Shown: piece after piece, positions 1 through 7,856 of the stretch
How the letters are laid out: the number at the start of each line of letters is the position of its first letter
Position numbering within the stretch: the first letter of the stretch is position 1
From: Rhodonellum sp041748555
Lineage (GTDB): Bacteria > Bacteroidota > Bacteroidia > Cytophagales > Cyclobacteriaceae
Direction of reading: 5' to 3'
Length of the DNA stretch: 21,606 bases
NCBI GenBank assembly: GCA_041748555.1
Contig: JBGTDA010000189.1
Coordinates: 1 to 21,606 of the forward strand
The notes under the pieces: model-generated
Told to the model about the DNA's origin: nothing
Database searches by the model: none
Seen by the model: only the letters and a program-made list of their open reading frames with translations
Position numbers and translations under genes: made by a program

Positions 1-1701
1 ATTTTCATAATAAAGTTTTTGCTTAAAAATAGTTGGCGTAGTACTGCCGATTTCCTTGAGCCAGTTACGGATAGTATAATCATACTCCAGATCCACATCC
101 AAAAAAGATTTGGTTTTCAGCATTCCAAAATCGTCATACCCTGAACTGTTAATCAATACTTCAGCAGTTTGGTTTACCTGATGATACACGTCTTGAAGTG
201 CACCGGCAATGTTGTATTCAAAGCGCCTTTTAATCGTTACTGGTTGGGCCCCTGTAAATTCAGTTACCGTTGCAACTGCTTTGTTTTCGAAATTGTATTT
301 GGTACTGGTTTTAACCTCTCCCGAAAACCGATGCGATTCGATCTGCTGAATAATTCTGGCTTTTCTGTCATAGAAGAAACGGGAGGTAACAAACACATCA
401 TCGGTAAGATTTCTGATTTTCTTTCCTGCCAGAAGGCTGTGTATATTTTCCGAGGCTGAAGGGAAATCCGGATGTCCATTGGGTTTTTGATAATTAAAAC
501 CTCCAAGGAGACCATAACTATCATAATAATAGGCAGAAAAGACCTTTCCCTCATTAGTAGGCCATCCCCCCGTACAACTTGGAATAGCCGATCCAAGGAG
601 AACGGCGTTGTTGTTCCCTGTAATTCCACTTGTAATCCCCTCCCTTCCTCTACTGTCAATGGTAATACCTGTCATAATAAGCCTTCCCAGCCCATCAAAT
701 TTGGAATAAATCCACTCGTTATTAACCCGGAGATTGGCATTCTGCATTCCTATCATCCTGTCTTGCAAGTCATAGACAAAGAACTCCCAACCTTTACCCG
801 GAAGCTTCTTTTCAATGAGCCTCCGACGATAATCGTACCTGTATTGATAGCACAGTTCATTCAGCAAATCGCTGTTTGTAGATAACCCAAAATTATTTTG
901 ACCATGCAGAATGCTGACCGCCTGAGGAGGAATTACCGCGTTTAGCTGTCCAAAATCATCAAAAACATAGTAGGTCTCCAGCCAGCCGTTACTGTTTCCT
1001 TCATAAGTTGGCCAATCCGGTCCCTGGACTTTTTTGAGTACAACCTGTCCCAGCTTATCTGTAAATTCCTGGAATATCCTGTTGTGCTCATCTAAGGTTA
1101 TTTTCACCCATAATTCTCCTGCTGCGTAAAATGAATTCGTTACAGGTAAACCTGCTGAATTGACAGTAAAAATCCGGACTACGTCAGAGGAATCATTGGC
1201 CCTTTCAGTAAATTTGATTTCCCTTCCTGACCCCATCTTCCATGGTTCACCTGGACTTGTCGCCTTAAGTATCCTGTTCAAAGGCGAATTTTCAAACAGC
1301 TTTTCCGTGTAGCCAATGGAATCGCCATAGCTTTGAATCATCCTATCCCTCTGATCGATAATTGCATTGGTTCTGAACCTGCCATCCTGAATTCCGGAAG
1401 TCTCAAAATAAGGCAGGTATTCTCGTTGTTGCCTTCCAAAAGCATCATAAACAATAGGGGCAATTAAATCTTTCCCATTGACAGTGGCTTGAATATTAAC
1501 AGTCTGAATTTGCCTTCCCAGTCCGTCAAAATAGGTTATACTTTTGTAGGATTGGCCGGGTGTTCCACTTATCACCTGTGAAACAGAGGTCATCGTATCA
1601 CGGGCTATGAAAGTTTTAACATAATTTTCAGTGATCTGTCCAATTGCTTCTGATGATGCAATCACTAAGAGGAAAAGGGTGAGGATAGGGTAAAGTCTCA
1701 T
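1..1701 (-). CDS. Rhs/YD-repeat protein with DUF6443-type N-terminus, 3' end beyond window
   Basis: The frame is open from the ATG at 1701 to base 1, giving the first 567 residues; the C-terminus lies outside the window. Residues 1-22 form a signal peptide (MRLYPILTLFLLVIASSEA, then IGQ). Visible motifs are YFDGLGR (57-63), VYDAFGRQQREYLPY (about 87-101), YDYRRRLIEKKLPGKGW and KFDGLGRLIMTG. These match the N-terminal domain (DUF6443) and early YD repeats of Bacteroidota Rhs-repeat-core proteins. Family knowledge: such proteins build a large beta-cage shell and often end in a variable, sometimes toxic, tip. That tip would be off the left edge, so no toxin claim can be made. The start overlaps the stop of the preceding gene by 4 bp (ATGA), which indicates translational coupling as the last visible gene of the operon. 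Confidence 0.9.
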   Translation of the reverse strand, partial: MRLYPILTLFLLVIASSEAIGQITENYVKTFIARDTMTSVSQVISGTPGQSYKSITYFDGLGRQIQTVNIQATVNGKDLIAPIVYDAFGRQQREYLPYFETSGIQDGRFRTNAIIDQRDRMIQSYGDSIGYTEKLFENSPLNRILKATSPGEPWKMGSGREIKFTERANDSSDVVRIFTVNSAGLPVTNSFYAAGELWVKITLDEHNRIFQEFTDKLGQVVLKKVQGPDWPTYEGNSNGWLETYYVFDDFGQLNAVIPPQAVSILHGQNNFGLSTNSDLLNELCYQYRYDYRRRLIEKKLPGKGWEFFVYDLQDRMIGMQNANLRVNNEWIYSKFDGLGRLIMTGITIDSRGREGITSGITGNNNAVLLGSAIPSCTGGWPTNEGKVFSAYYYDSYGLLGGFNYQKPNGHPDFPSASENIHSLLAGKKIRNLTDDVFVTSRFFYDRKARIIQQIESHRFSGEVKTSTKYNFENKAVATVTEFTGAQPVTIKRRFEYNIAGALQDVYHQVNQTAEVLINSSGYDDFGMLKTKSFLDVDLEYDYTIRNWLKEIGSTTPTIFKQKLYYEN

Positions 1702-2270
1702 ATTAAAAATAAATTAGTTTTCTTCTCGGTAGCGCTCAGGGATAGGGAGCTCTCGGTTTTGCCGTATTCTAAAGAGCTTATTTCTACATCGACCTCAAGC
1801 TTCTCTTCCAATTCTTTGATAAGTCTGGCTATAAGTTTCCCCGATTCCTTCCGGTCTTCGTCTCCCCGAATCTTCTTCAGGTCATCAGAGGCTGCGGATA
1901 AGGGATTATTCTGTTGGTAAGAATCATCCACTCCCATGGGTACCTCCTCAAATATGGCGTAAGATTCAACAATGCTGATGGGCTGGATACTAATGGTAAG
2001 ATCAACTGAAAGAAAATCAACCCTTGCATTATTGACATCCGATGGAAAACTGTTAAAAACGAATTCGGATGTACTTGATGTCAGGGCAAATACATGGGTT
2101 GACCCAATCTGTATCAAAAAAGTCAGCACTAATAATAGCGGCATTCCTTTTCTTCGATTATATAACAACATACTTGGAGGGATAAGGTATAACTTTTCTA
2201 TAATCTGCTTTTTGACCGGATCTATATTGGATAAAATTAAATGTAGTTTGGCTGACACGGTCGACTCCAT
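1698..2270 (-). CDS. Small unrecognised anchored or secreted protein of the Rhs operon
   Basis: I do not recognise this protein. From the ATG at 2270 it is 190 residues. About 40 polar residues precede one hydrophobic stretch (MPLLLVLTFLIQIGSTHVFA, about 43-62) that could be a signal anchor or late signal peptide. A polar domain follows, with a charged helical segment (ESGKLIARLIKELEEKLEVDVEIS). The start was chosen because AAAGGAG lies 8 bases upstream. Alternatives are a TTG at 2318 that would overlap the preceding stop by 4 bp, and an ATG at 2171 that would make the hydrophobic stretch a more ordinary signal peptide. Its stop overlaps the Rhs start by 4 bp (ATGA). Lying directly before the Rhs gene, it may serve as an export, assembly or anchoring partner; this is inference from position only. 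Confidence 0.65.
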   Translation of the reverse strand: MESTVSAKLHLILSNIDPVKKQIIEKLYLIPPSMLLYNRRKGMPLLLVLTFLIQIGSTHVFALTSSTSEFVFNSFPSDVNNARVDFLSVDLTISIQPISIVESYAIFEEVPMGVDDSYQQNNPLSAASDDLKKIRGDEDRKESGKLIARLIKELEEKLEVDVEISSLEYGKTESSLSLSATEKKTNLFLI

Positions 2271-2278
2271 ATTCAAGA

Positions 2279-2285
2279 CTCCTTT
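2279..2285 (-). promoter_or_regulatory. Shine-Dalgarno-like site deciding the start at 2270
   Basis: AAAGGAG on the minus strand is separated by 8 bases from the ATG at 2270. Strong SD sites are uncommon in Bacteroidota, so its presence supports this start over the TTG at 2318, though it does not prove it. Confidence 0.4.
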
Positions 2286-2314
2286 CTTATTCTTTCTGGC
2301 TTTAATTTGCCATG

Positions 2315-2776
2315 TCAATTACCATCAAGAACTATTTCTTTCCAGCGGGTGAATGTTTCTCCTGCAGTATTGTCTATTCTTACAAAGACCTCGTATCTGT
2401 CACCGGGAATATTTTTAAAAAAAAAAATTATCTCACGGTCAGTCAAAATAATCCCGTCCTTACCCGGATTGACTACCCTCTTTTTTACATCAGAGAAATC
2501 AATTACCTTTTGGTAGATGTTTTCAGCCTCCATACCCGAAATACGTGCAAGTTTTATGAAATATTTGCTTACGTCTTTGACAGGTTCAATGTCGATACTA
2601 ACTTCCACGGTATTTTTTGACTTATTTGATTTATCCAGTGATTCCTGACTGTAATTGACTTTAAAATCAATGGCATCGGATTTTGATTGGGACAAGGCGA
2701 TATTTGGTTTTAACAACAGATTGATTAAAACCACAACCGTAAGACCCGCTTTGAGAAGAAATTCCTGTTTTTTCAT
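2315..2776 (-). CDS. Small secreted hypothetical protein of the Rhs operon
   Basis: Not recognised. From the ATG at 2776 it is 153 residues. The N-terminus is a classical signal peptide (MKK, then a hydrophobic run, ending near ALSQS). The mature part alternates short beta-like stretches (TVEVSIDIEPV, IIFFFKNIPG, RYEVFVRIDN) and may be a small beta-sandwich domain. An in-frame ATG at 2800 would add eight residues and overlap the preceding gene by 11 bp; 2776 was preferred because it gives a clean signal peptide with the basic MKK start. It lies between the BACON/YD-repeat gene and the anchored small protein and is probably co-transcribed with them. A secreted accessory role in assembling or presenting the Rhs partner is possible but only inferred. 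Confidence 0.7.
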   Translation of the reverse strand: MKKQEFLLKAGLTVVVLINLLLKPNIALSQSKSDAIDFKVNYSQESLDKSNKSKNTVEVSIDIEPVKDVSKYFIKLARISGMEAENIYQKVIDFSDVKKRVVNPGKDGIILTDREIIFFFKNIPGDRYEVFVRIDNTAGETFTRWKEIVLDGN

Positions 2777-2789
2777 TTGTTTGGATATA

Positions 2790-5700
2790 TTAATTACCAT
2801 CGACAGTTACTGAAATATACCGGGTAATCCCGCCTCCAACCACCCTAACCTCTGCGTGTAATTGCTGACCCAAAGGGGTGGATTGATTTTTTACAATATT
2901 CATCGTTAAATCACCCGTCCCCGAAGCTGGTTGTAGCATTAACCAGCCGCTTCCTGACCAATAGGTTATCTGTGTACTCCAGGATACATTTGACTGGATT
3001 GTTACCGGTAATCCCGATGTTCCCGAACCGAATGTTAAAGTAGTTGGGGTGACTGTTAAAATAGGGCTGCCCGTATTTTGGGTTATATTTACAGTACTCT
3101 GTAAACTATCTCCTTTAACTATAAAATTGCCGGTTCTGATAGAAGAAGTGGTGTTTTGGCTCACATTGACAGTCAATGTCTGATCTCCAAAACCGGAGGT
3201 AGGTGAAACTGAAACCCAACTTGAAGCCGGAGGTATTTCGACAACCCAATTGATTGTAGACGTGACACCGACACTGTCCGAGGAACTGCTTCCCGAAAAT
3301 GATAGGGCATTGGGTGATAAAAGGATGGATTTTTTGTAATTATAAGAATAGGCTTTCAATATATCCTTGTTGAAATCCTTGATGGTAATCAATCTCCCAA
3401 ATTCATCATAATCCATAAATGAAGCATCGTCAAAAGGATTTGATTGGGAAGAAACGCCAATATTCGGCTGATACGTATAGGTGTTGATCAATGCCTCTTT
3501 GGGGTAAAACCTGACATCATCAACCTGCCCCGATAATGAAATATTGTAAGATGTAGTGGGACTTTTCAACGTCACTTCAGTGGTAAGATAAACCCAGTTG
3601 GATGATTGCTTTTGCCAATAGCTTAAAATGTAAGTTTTACCCGTGGTCAAACCGGTCAAGGATTTTGAATAACCTCCTGTTTTGCTTTTAGTTCCTGACC
3701 TTGCATCCGTGGTCGATACACCTGTTGTCTCTTCTTCAAAACTCGTGAAGAAAAATTCGTTTTTTGAGGCATTATCCACTTTTGCTATGGGAAACATATC
3801 CTTATAGCCCCAAAGGAAAGATGAAGAAGGGTTGGTCCCCCTTTTACTTTCAGTCAAGTTGCCATTTAAATCATATGCATAGTTAGTTTTGATAAATTCA
3901 CCTGTTCCTCTGGGGTAATCATCGATGGAGGTCAGCAAAATTTTATTGGTAAATAGTAACTGATAATTATTTACCTGAAGGTTTTTCAGAACATCATTGA
4001 CAAAGGTACTTTCCCTGATTACCGGGGAGGTCATATGCCTGTATTCTGGAAGAGTATTATCCCACATGACAGCCGGAGCACCGGACCCGGCATCCAAGGA
4101 ATAAATGAATTCCTTTCTTACCACTTCCCCGTTACTGTTGGTTTCGGTAATTGTTTTCGGATTGGAATGCTTTAAATCAGAGGTATAGGTATAGTTGATC
4201 TCCTTGGTTACTCCATCCTTTATTTCGATTGTTTTATCCAGGAGATAATAGGCACTTTTAAGATAGTATTCTGTATAAAAGGGTATTAATTCGGCACAAT
4301 CCCCATTTGGATCATTATAGCAAGGAAGTAATGCGACTTTAAAGGTATAAGTTGATTTAAGGGAGTCTTTTTGAGAGCTGATATTATCAGAAAAATATTT
4401 ATTTATCCCCAAATTATCTTTATGCGTGCTACTTTTTAGTTCTCCGGATCCGAAATCATATAACGGAGGTGCCGCAGGAAACTTTAAGTCAAAATTTGTG
4501 GGATGTCCATTAACATAGGAAAAAACAATCTGGCTGTTATCTGATCTCGTTTCTGTGACATTTGTATAGCCAATATGGTATCCCAATGTGGTTTTTAAAG
4601 GAGGATTCGGTGATGAGCTAATAATGGTACCGATATTATACCCACTATAGTATAAGTTTGACTTATAACTTTGACTTTTTGGATATTGGTCATATTTAGG
4701 TAAGCCCGCATACAAAATTCCACTATCATAGGTATAGTTTTTAATTATTGTCCCCCCACTTCCATCATTGCTGGTGATTTTTTTTACCCTCAATCCTCCT
4801 ACTATATTAGTCACGCTATTTCCTTCTATAAACTTATGAGCTTCATATTCATATAATGTAGAACCGCCGGTAGGGAAAGTAATTTCATTAAGTGTCCAGA
4901 ATTTCATCTTGTTTTCATTTGAGGTCCTGTTTGCACCACCATTAAAATTAATGTTGCCGCAGGGAATTACAAAAACAGTCATGGTAGGAAGCAGGCCCTG
5001 ATTTGAATCCGCACCATTATGGTAGCCCCAGGCATCTTTCCCAAGTGAATATCTTCTTGCCATAGTATATGCAGGTCCCTCGATATAGGAAAATTGATGG
5101 GCAGGGAAGAGAACGGATCCCGTACAGGAAGATTCCTGGACCGACATCAATTTCAATCTTCTTGTATCAAATGTACTTCCATAAGCCGGATAGGAGCTGG
5201 AAGTCAGGCTTTGAAAGTAAGAATGTTTTAATGTGAATTTTTTACAAATTGAGCCGTTCTTAATTTCAATAGTTTCCAGGGATTTTGCCTGAGTATTGTC
5301 CTGCAAAATTGAATTGAATGAGGTTAAATCTGTTCGAAGACTTGCTGAGGCAATAAAATTGATTTCTGTATAAAGGGAACTGGTTGTTATTTTACTTAAC
5401 CTGATTCCATTGATATTATTTATTGTTGGTAGTGTTTCGGCATTAAAAGAGCCTATCAAAGGGCAACTATTACCTTCTTGGTATGTCATGGAATGTCCCC
5501 CTCTTGTACCGTAACTATAATTTTCAGCGGTATAGGTTAAAAATATATTGTGTCGTTTATTCGGAGATTCAATTCTTGTAAGATACCAGCTGGTTGATAC
5601 TTTAGGCATGTCCAATGTCGACAATCCTGAATAGCTGTTTTCTGTAGCTCCCGATCCTCCAAAATAAAAGACCATGCCGTCAGGAGCAGTCAAAGTCCAA

Positions 5701-6347
5701 GCTGAAAATTGAGCATCAACCGGTTTTATCACATAGTCTTTTCTGGGTATAAAGTGTGGAATTTTATCTTTATCAAAGAAAAATTTTCCGGAATGTCCCA
5801 TTACATTGAAAGTAAATATGTCTGGTTCTGTATCCAAATATCCATTTGCCGCGTCCTGATAATAATCCAGGCAATTACAAGATTGACCGGTTTGAGTAGA
5901 ATTACATCCAGGATTATCACTTCCACATTCAAACATTTCAGGGGGATAACCTCCATCCTTGTACCAGCCCCAACCTGAACGGTTTGACCTGGCATTGCCG
6001 TTTAAGGGATAACCACCTTCATCCGGAGCACCTACCACACTTCTGGAGATCATTCCCCCGGCATTGAGGCTCCATCCCAAACCGATCCAACTGGCCACAT
6101 CATCCACTTTAATTCCTGATGCATGATAGTTTAATGAGATCGGGAGGCTTAAATCACCTTCCTGGACTGTATATATCGGGATAGAAATATCAGGCACACC
6201 GGTATGATGACTCACAGGATAATCTCCATATTTACCCAAAGAAGCAGCATTGGCCGACGGAAATCCAGGTTCTTTAATCTGGGCTTGAAGCGCGATAGGG
6301 GCAGTTACAAGCCAAATCAAAAAGGTATAATAATAGATTCTTGTCAT
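2790..6347 (-). CDS. Large secreted YD-repeat N-terminal-type protein with two C-terminal BACON domains
   Basis: 1185 residues. A signal peptide (about 1-22, ending ALQAQ) is followed by a region typical of Bacteroidota proteins encoded just upstream of Rhs genes: GVPDISIPIYTV, LSLPISLNYHASGIKVDD and WIGLGWSLNAGGMISR. These beta-rich sequences resemble the N-terminal part of YD-repeat proteins. Near residues 860-960 is a jelly-roll-like segment (FFFTSFEEE, YILSYWQKQ, VDDVRFYPKEA), then a YD-like unit (MDYDEFGRLITIKDFN). The last 178 residues contain two BACON-type beta-sandwiches (about 1008-1092 and 1096-1185), shown by SSWVSVSPTSGFGDQTLTV and GWLMLQPASGTGDL. BACON domains are generally thought to bind carbohydrate or mucin. 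The protein lacks an Rhs core, which the last gene supplies. The start overlaps the preceding stop by 4 bp (ATGA). Likely cell-surface or extracellular. Confidence 0.88.
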   Translation of the reverse strand: MTRIYYYTFLIWLVTAPIALQAQIKEPGFPSANAASLGKYGDYPVSHHTGVPDISIPIYTVQEGDLSLPISLNYHASGIKVDDVASWIGLGWSLNAGGMISRSVVGAPDEGGYPLNGNARSNRSGWGWYKDGGYPPEMFECGSDNPGCNSTQTGQSCNCLDYYQDAANGYLDTEPDIFTFNVMGHSGKFFFDKDKIPHFIPRKDYVIKPVDAQFSAWTLTAPDGMVFYFGGSGATENSYSGLSTLDMPKVSTSWYLTRIESPNKRHNIFLTYTAENYSYGTRGGHSMTYQEGNSCPLIGSFNAETLPTINNINGIRLSKITTSSLYTEINFIASASLRTDLTSFNSILQDNTQAKSLETIEIKNGSICKKFTLKHSYFQSLTSSSYPAYGSTFDTRRLKLMSVQESSCTGSVLFPAHQFSYIEGPAYTMARRYSLGKDAWGYHNGADSNQGLLPTMTVFVIPCGNINFNGGANRTSNENKMKFWTLNEITFPTGGSTLYEYEAHKFIEGNSVTNIVGGLRVKKITSNDGSGGTIIKNYTYDSGILYAGLPKYDQYPKSQSYKSNLYYSGYNIGTIISSSPNPPLKTTLGYHIGYTNVTETRSDNSQIVFSYVNGHPTNFDLKFPAAPPLYDFGSGELKSSTHKDNLGINKYFSDNISSQKDSLKSTYTFKVALLPCYNDPNGDCAELIPFYTEYYLKSAYYLLDKTIEIKDGVTKEINYTYTSDLKHSNPKTITETNSNGEVVRKEFIYSLDAGSGAPAVMWDNTLPEYRHMTSPVIRESTFVNDVLKNLQVNNYQLLFTNKILLTSIDDYPRGTGEFIKTNYAYDLNGNLTESKRGTNPSSSFLWGYKDMFPIAKVDNASKNEFFFTSFEEETTGVSTTDARSGTKSKTGGYSKSLTGLTTGKTYILSYWQKQSSNWVYLTTEVTLKSPTTSYNISLSGQVDDVRFYPKEALINTYTYQPNIGVSSQSNPFDDASFMDYDEFGRLITIKDFNKDILKAYSYNYKKSILLSPNALSFSGSSSSDSVGVTSTINWVVEIPPASSWVSVSPTSGFGDQTLTVNVSQNTTSSIRTGNFIVKGDSLQSTVNITQNTGSPILTVTPTTLTFGSGTSGLPVTIQSNVSWSTQITYWSGSGWLMLQPASGTGDLTMNIVKNQSTPLGQQLHAEVRVVGGGITRYISVTVDGN

Positions 6348-7270
6348 AGCTCCAATTTTGATTTTATAACTTCGATTTCTTTTGCCTGATGGAGAATATA
6401 CAAGGTCAGTTCTTCGATTTTTTTAAGCAGGACCGCATTCGTCTCTCCCAAATCGATTCCTGTGGCAGCTACCTCGGATTCAGTAGGCACATCCGGAAGG
6501 TGTCTGTTTTTTCCTATAATTTCTGAAAGGTCAGATAGTTCAAGGAGGCTGTATGCTGGATCGAAAACATAATCCGGCCAGTTTGCGACTTCTAATTTTC
6601 TTTCCTTTGCTTGAATTGTACCGTTTACCCCGAGTTTGTTCCCCGGGTTAAAAGTTTTGATGCCACCGTTGGTGTTGGTTTTTATCCGCATTCTTTCTGG
6701 GAAATATCCGGTCTGGATGGCCAGGTCGTGTTTTGATTCGGTGGCCAGTACCCCCCTTGCTTCTCCCCCCCAATTGGAATGCGCAAAGAGACCGATTTTG
6801 ACGGTATTTATATTCGATGAGACAAGGAGCTTGGCACTGCCAGATCCGAAAATCTCCATTGCTCTTTCCCATCCCTGCACATTACTTGGTGCTGTGGTAC
6901 CTAAACCTAAATCTCCATTGGAAAGTATTGTAAACCTGTCTGCTCCTCCTACATTGATCCGAAAAGGGTTGGATTGATAAGCAATGATCTTTGAAGGATT
7001 ACCAACCAGCATTAAATCCTGATTAAATGCAAAATAAGGGCGATCAGTATAAATATGGGCAGCACTATTATTTAAAGGCCCGAAATCTATATACCCATTC
7101 GTGTTTTGGAATCTTGCTGTTGTAGCACTTCCGCTGTTGATGTGCAGTGGAAACTGGGGACCGGTTGTCCCTATGCCTACATTTCCTGAGGATGGAAAAG
7201 TATTGCTCTGTGAAAAGGATGCGAAACTTATACCAAACAGGAAAACAGTTGCGATAAAGTGTACTTTCAT
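6344..7270 (-). CDS. Secreted tail-fibre-like protein with C-terminal coiled coil
   Basis: 308 residues. Residues 1-20 are a signal peptide (MKVHFIATVFLFGISFASFS). Two short motifs typical of phage-tail-fibre-like Bacteroidota surface proteins follow: NVGIGTTGPQFPLHI (30-44) and NGDLGLGTTAPSN (118-130). The last 54 residues (255-308) carry the recurrent NRHLPDVPTESEV segment and then a helix likely to form a coiled coil (LLKKIEELTLYILHQAKEIE). This tail resembles those that trimerise fibres or act as intramolecular chaperones, although no S74 catalytic residues could be confirmed. It is the first gene of the five-gene operon, and its stop overlaps the next start by 4 bp. A role as fibre or adhesin of the Rhs assembly is inferred. 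Confidence 0.8.
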   Translation of the reverse strand: MKVHFIATVFLFGISFASFSQSNTFPSSGNVGIGTTGPQFPLHINSGSATTARFQNTNGYIDFGPLNNSAAHIYTDRPYFAFNQDLMLVGNPSKIIAYQSNPFRINVGGADRFTILSNGDLGLGTTAPSNVQGWERAMEIFGSGSAKLLVSSNINTVKIGLFAHSNWGGEARGVLATESKHDLAIQTGYFPERMRIKTNTNGGIKTFNPGNKLGVNGTIQAKERKLEVANWPDYVFDPAYSLLELSDLSEIIGKNRHLPDVPTESEVAATGIDLGETNAVLLKKIEELTLYILHQAKEIEVIKSKLEL

Positions 7271-7622
7271 AGTTATATGTTTTGATAATGCGGGTTTTCG
7301 TCATTGTTTAGACTCCCAACCTCCTGTCGTGCCAAGAAGTACCTGTATAAAACCACTGGCCGTCTTTCGGAATAAAAGTCGATATCAGCGGTAAGATGTG
7401 AAACAGTTTTCATTTAAAAAATACCGGGTTCAGGGTATTGTTTTAAAGAATAATTATAAATAAATTTCTGGATTTTTAAAAAATAAAAAAGGTGTTTATT
7501 TGAATATTAAAATATGATTTTGAAATTACGAAAAACGGGATTTGTGGAAGCTGTCAAAAAAACCGTTTTTTTAACAAAATTATATTTTGTTTTCAGTCTA
7601 AAAAAGTTTAAAAATTTTTTAT

Positions 7623-7648
7623 AAAAATATTTCATAAAAAATATTTTT
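7623..7648 (-). terminator. AT-rich hairpin directly after the islet ORF
   Basis: A perfect 10-bp inverted repeat: AAAAATATTT at 7623-7632 and AAATATTTTT at 7639-7648, with a 6-base loop. On the minus strand it begins at the stop codon of the possible 25-residue ORF (7648-7650) and is followed by a T-rich run, so it resembles a weak terminator. In such AT-rich DNA an inverted repeat can arise by chance. Confidence 0.3.
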
Positions 7649-7725
7649 CAAGGTTTTAGCGCTTTTTGAGGCCCTTCGTCTTCTACCGGCACCATTCGAA
7701 AAGCGTGCGGCGCACCTCCTCTCAT
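7648..7725 (-). other. GC-richer islet with a possible 25-residue ORF or dispersed repeat
   Basis: The minus strand from ATG 7725 encodes 25 residues, including GGAPHAFRMVPVEDEGPQ, and stops at 7648-7650. The frame stays open upstream for 17 more codons without another ATG. The composition differs sharply from the surrounding AT-rich spacer, and the peptide looks like real coding sequence. It could be a small gene, the remnant of a larger one, or a copy of an intergenic repeat. I cannot assign a function. Confidence 0.3.
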
Positions 7726-7789
7726 TTGTTTAGAGATGAGATCCCAAAATAAAATGATAACAATGAAATTTCGATCTTATCCCAAAAAA

Positions 7790-7821
7790 TTGGTACAGTG
7801 TAAATAATCATCTTAAATTTA
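7790..7821 (+). promoter_or_regulatory. Possible Bacteroidota-type promoter for the dehydrogenase
   Basis: TTGG at 7790-7793 (-33-like) is followed after about 20 bases by TAAATTTA at 7814-7821, which differs by one base from TAnnTTTG. This would place the transcript start near 7828, some 29 bases before the ATG at 7857. Confidence 0.35.
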
Positions 7822-7856
7822 GGCTGGAATCCCTTAAAACAAAACAGGCTTTAAAA

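Larger units (their letters stand above)
7271..7856. other. AT-rich divergent spacer upstream of the Rhs operon and the dehydrogenase
   Basis: No established gene lies here. From 7271 to 7413 the minus strand holds a 46-codon ORF (ATG 7413, stop 7273) ending two bases before the fibre gene. A second minus frame there reads FIPKDGQWFYTGTSW, which looks protein-like. From about 7420 to 7650 the DNA is extremely AT-rich and includes A7-CCG-T7 (7556-7572) and TAATTTTG on the minus strand (7575-7582), which matches the -7 pattern TAnnTTTG but has no clear -33 partner. A GC-richer islet at about 7650-7725 and a promoter-like pair at 7790-7821 are listed separately. Confidence 0.6.

Noticed and set aside
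264..659. 131-codon minus ORF inside the Rhs gene
   Set aside because: It is out of phase with the Rhs reading frame, which is open through this stretch and carries recognisable YD motifs; an overlapping shadow.
472..885. 137-codon plus ORF antisense to the Rhs gene
   Set aside because: No recognisable domain, and it lies wholly opposite a well-supported gene.
7350..7375. Resemblance to a cloning-vector primer site (GACGGCCAGTG)
   Set aside because: Only 11 bases match and the flanks differ, so vector contamination is not supported.
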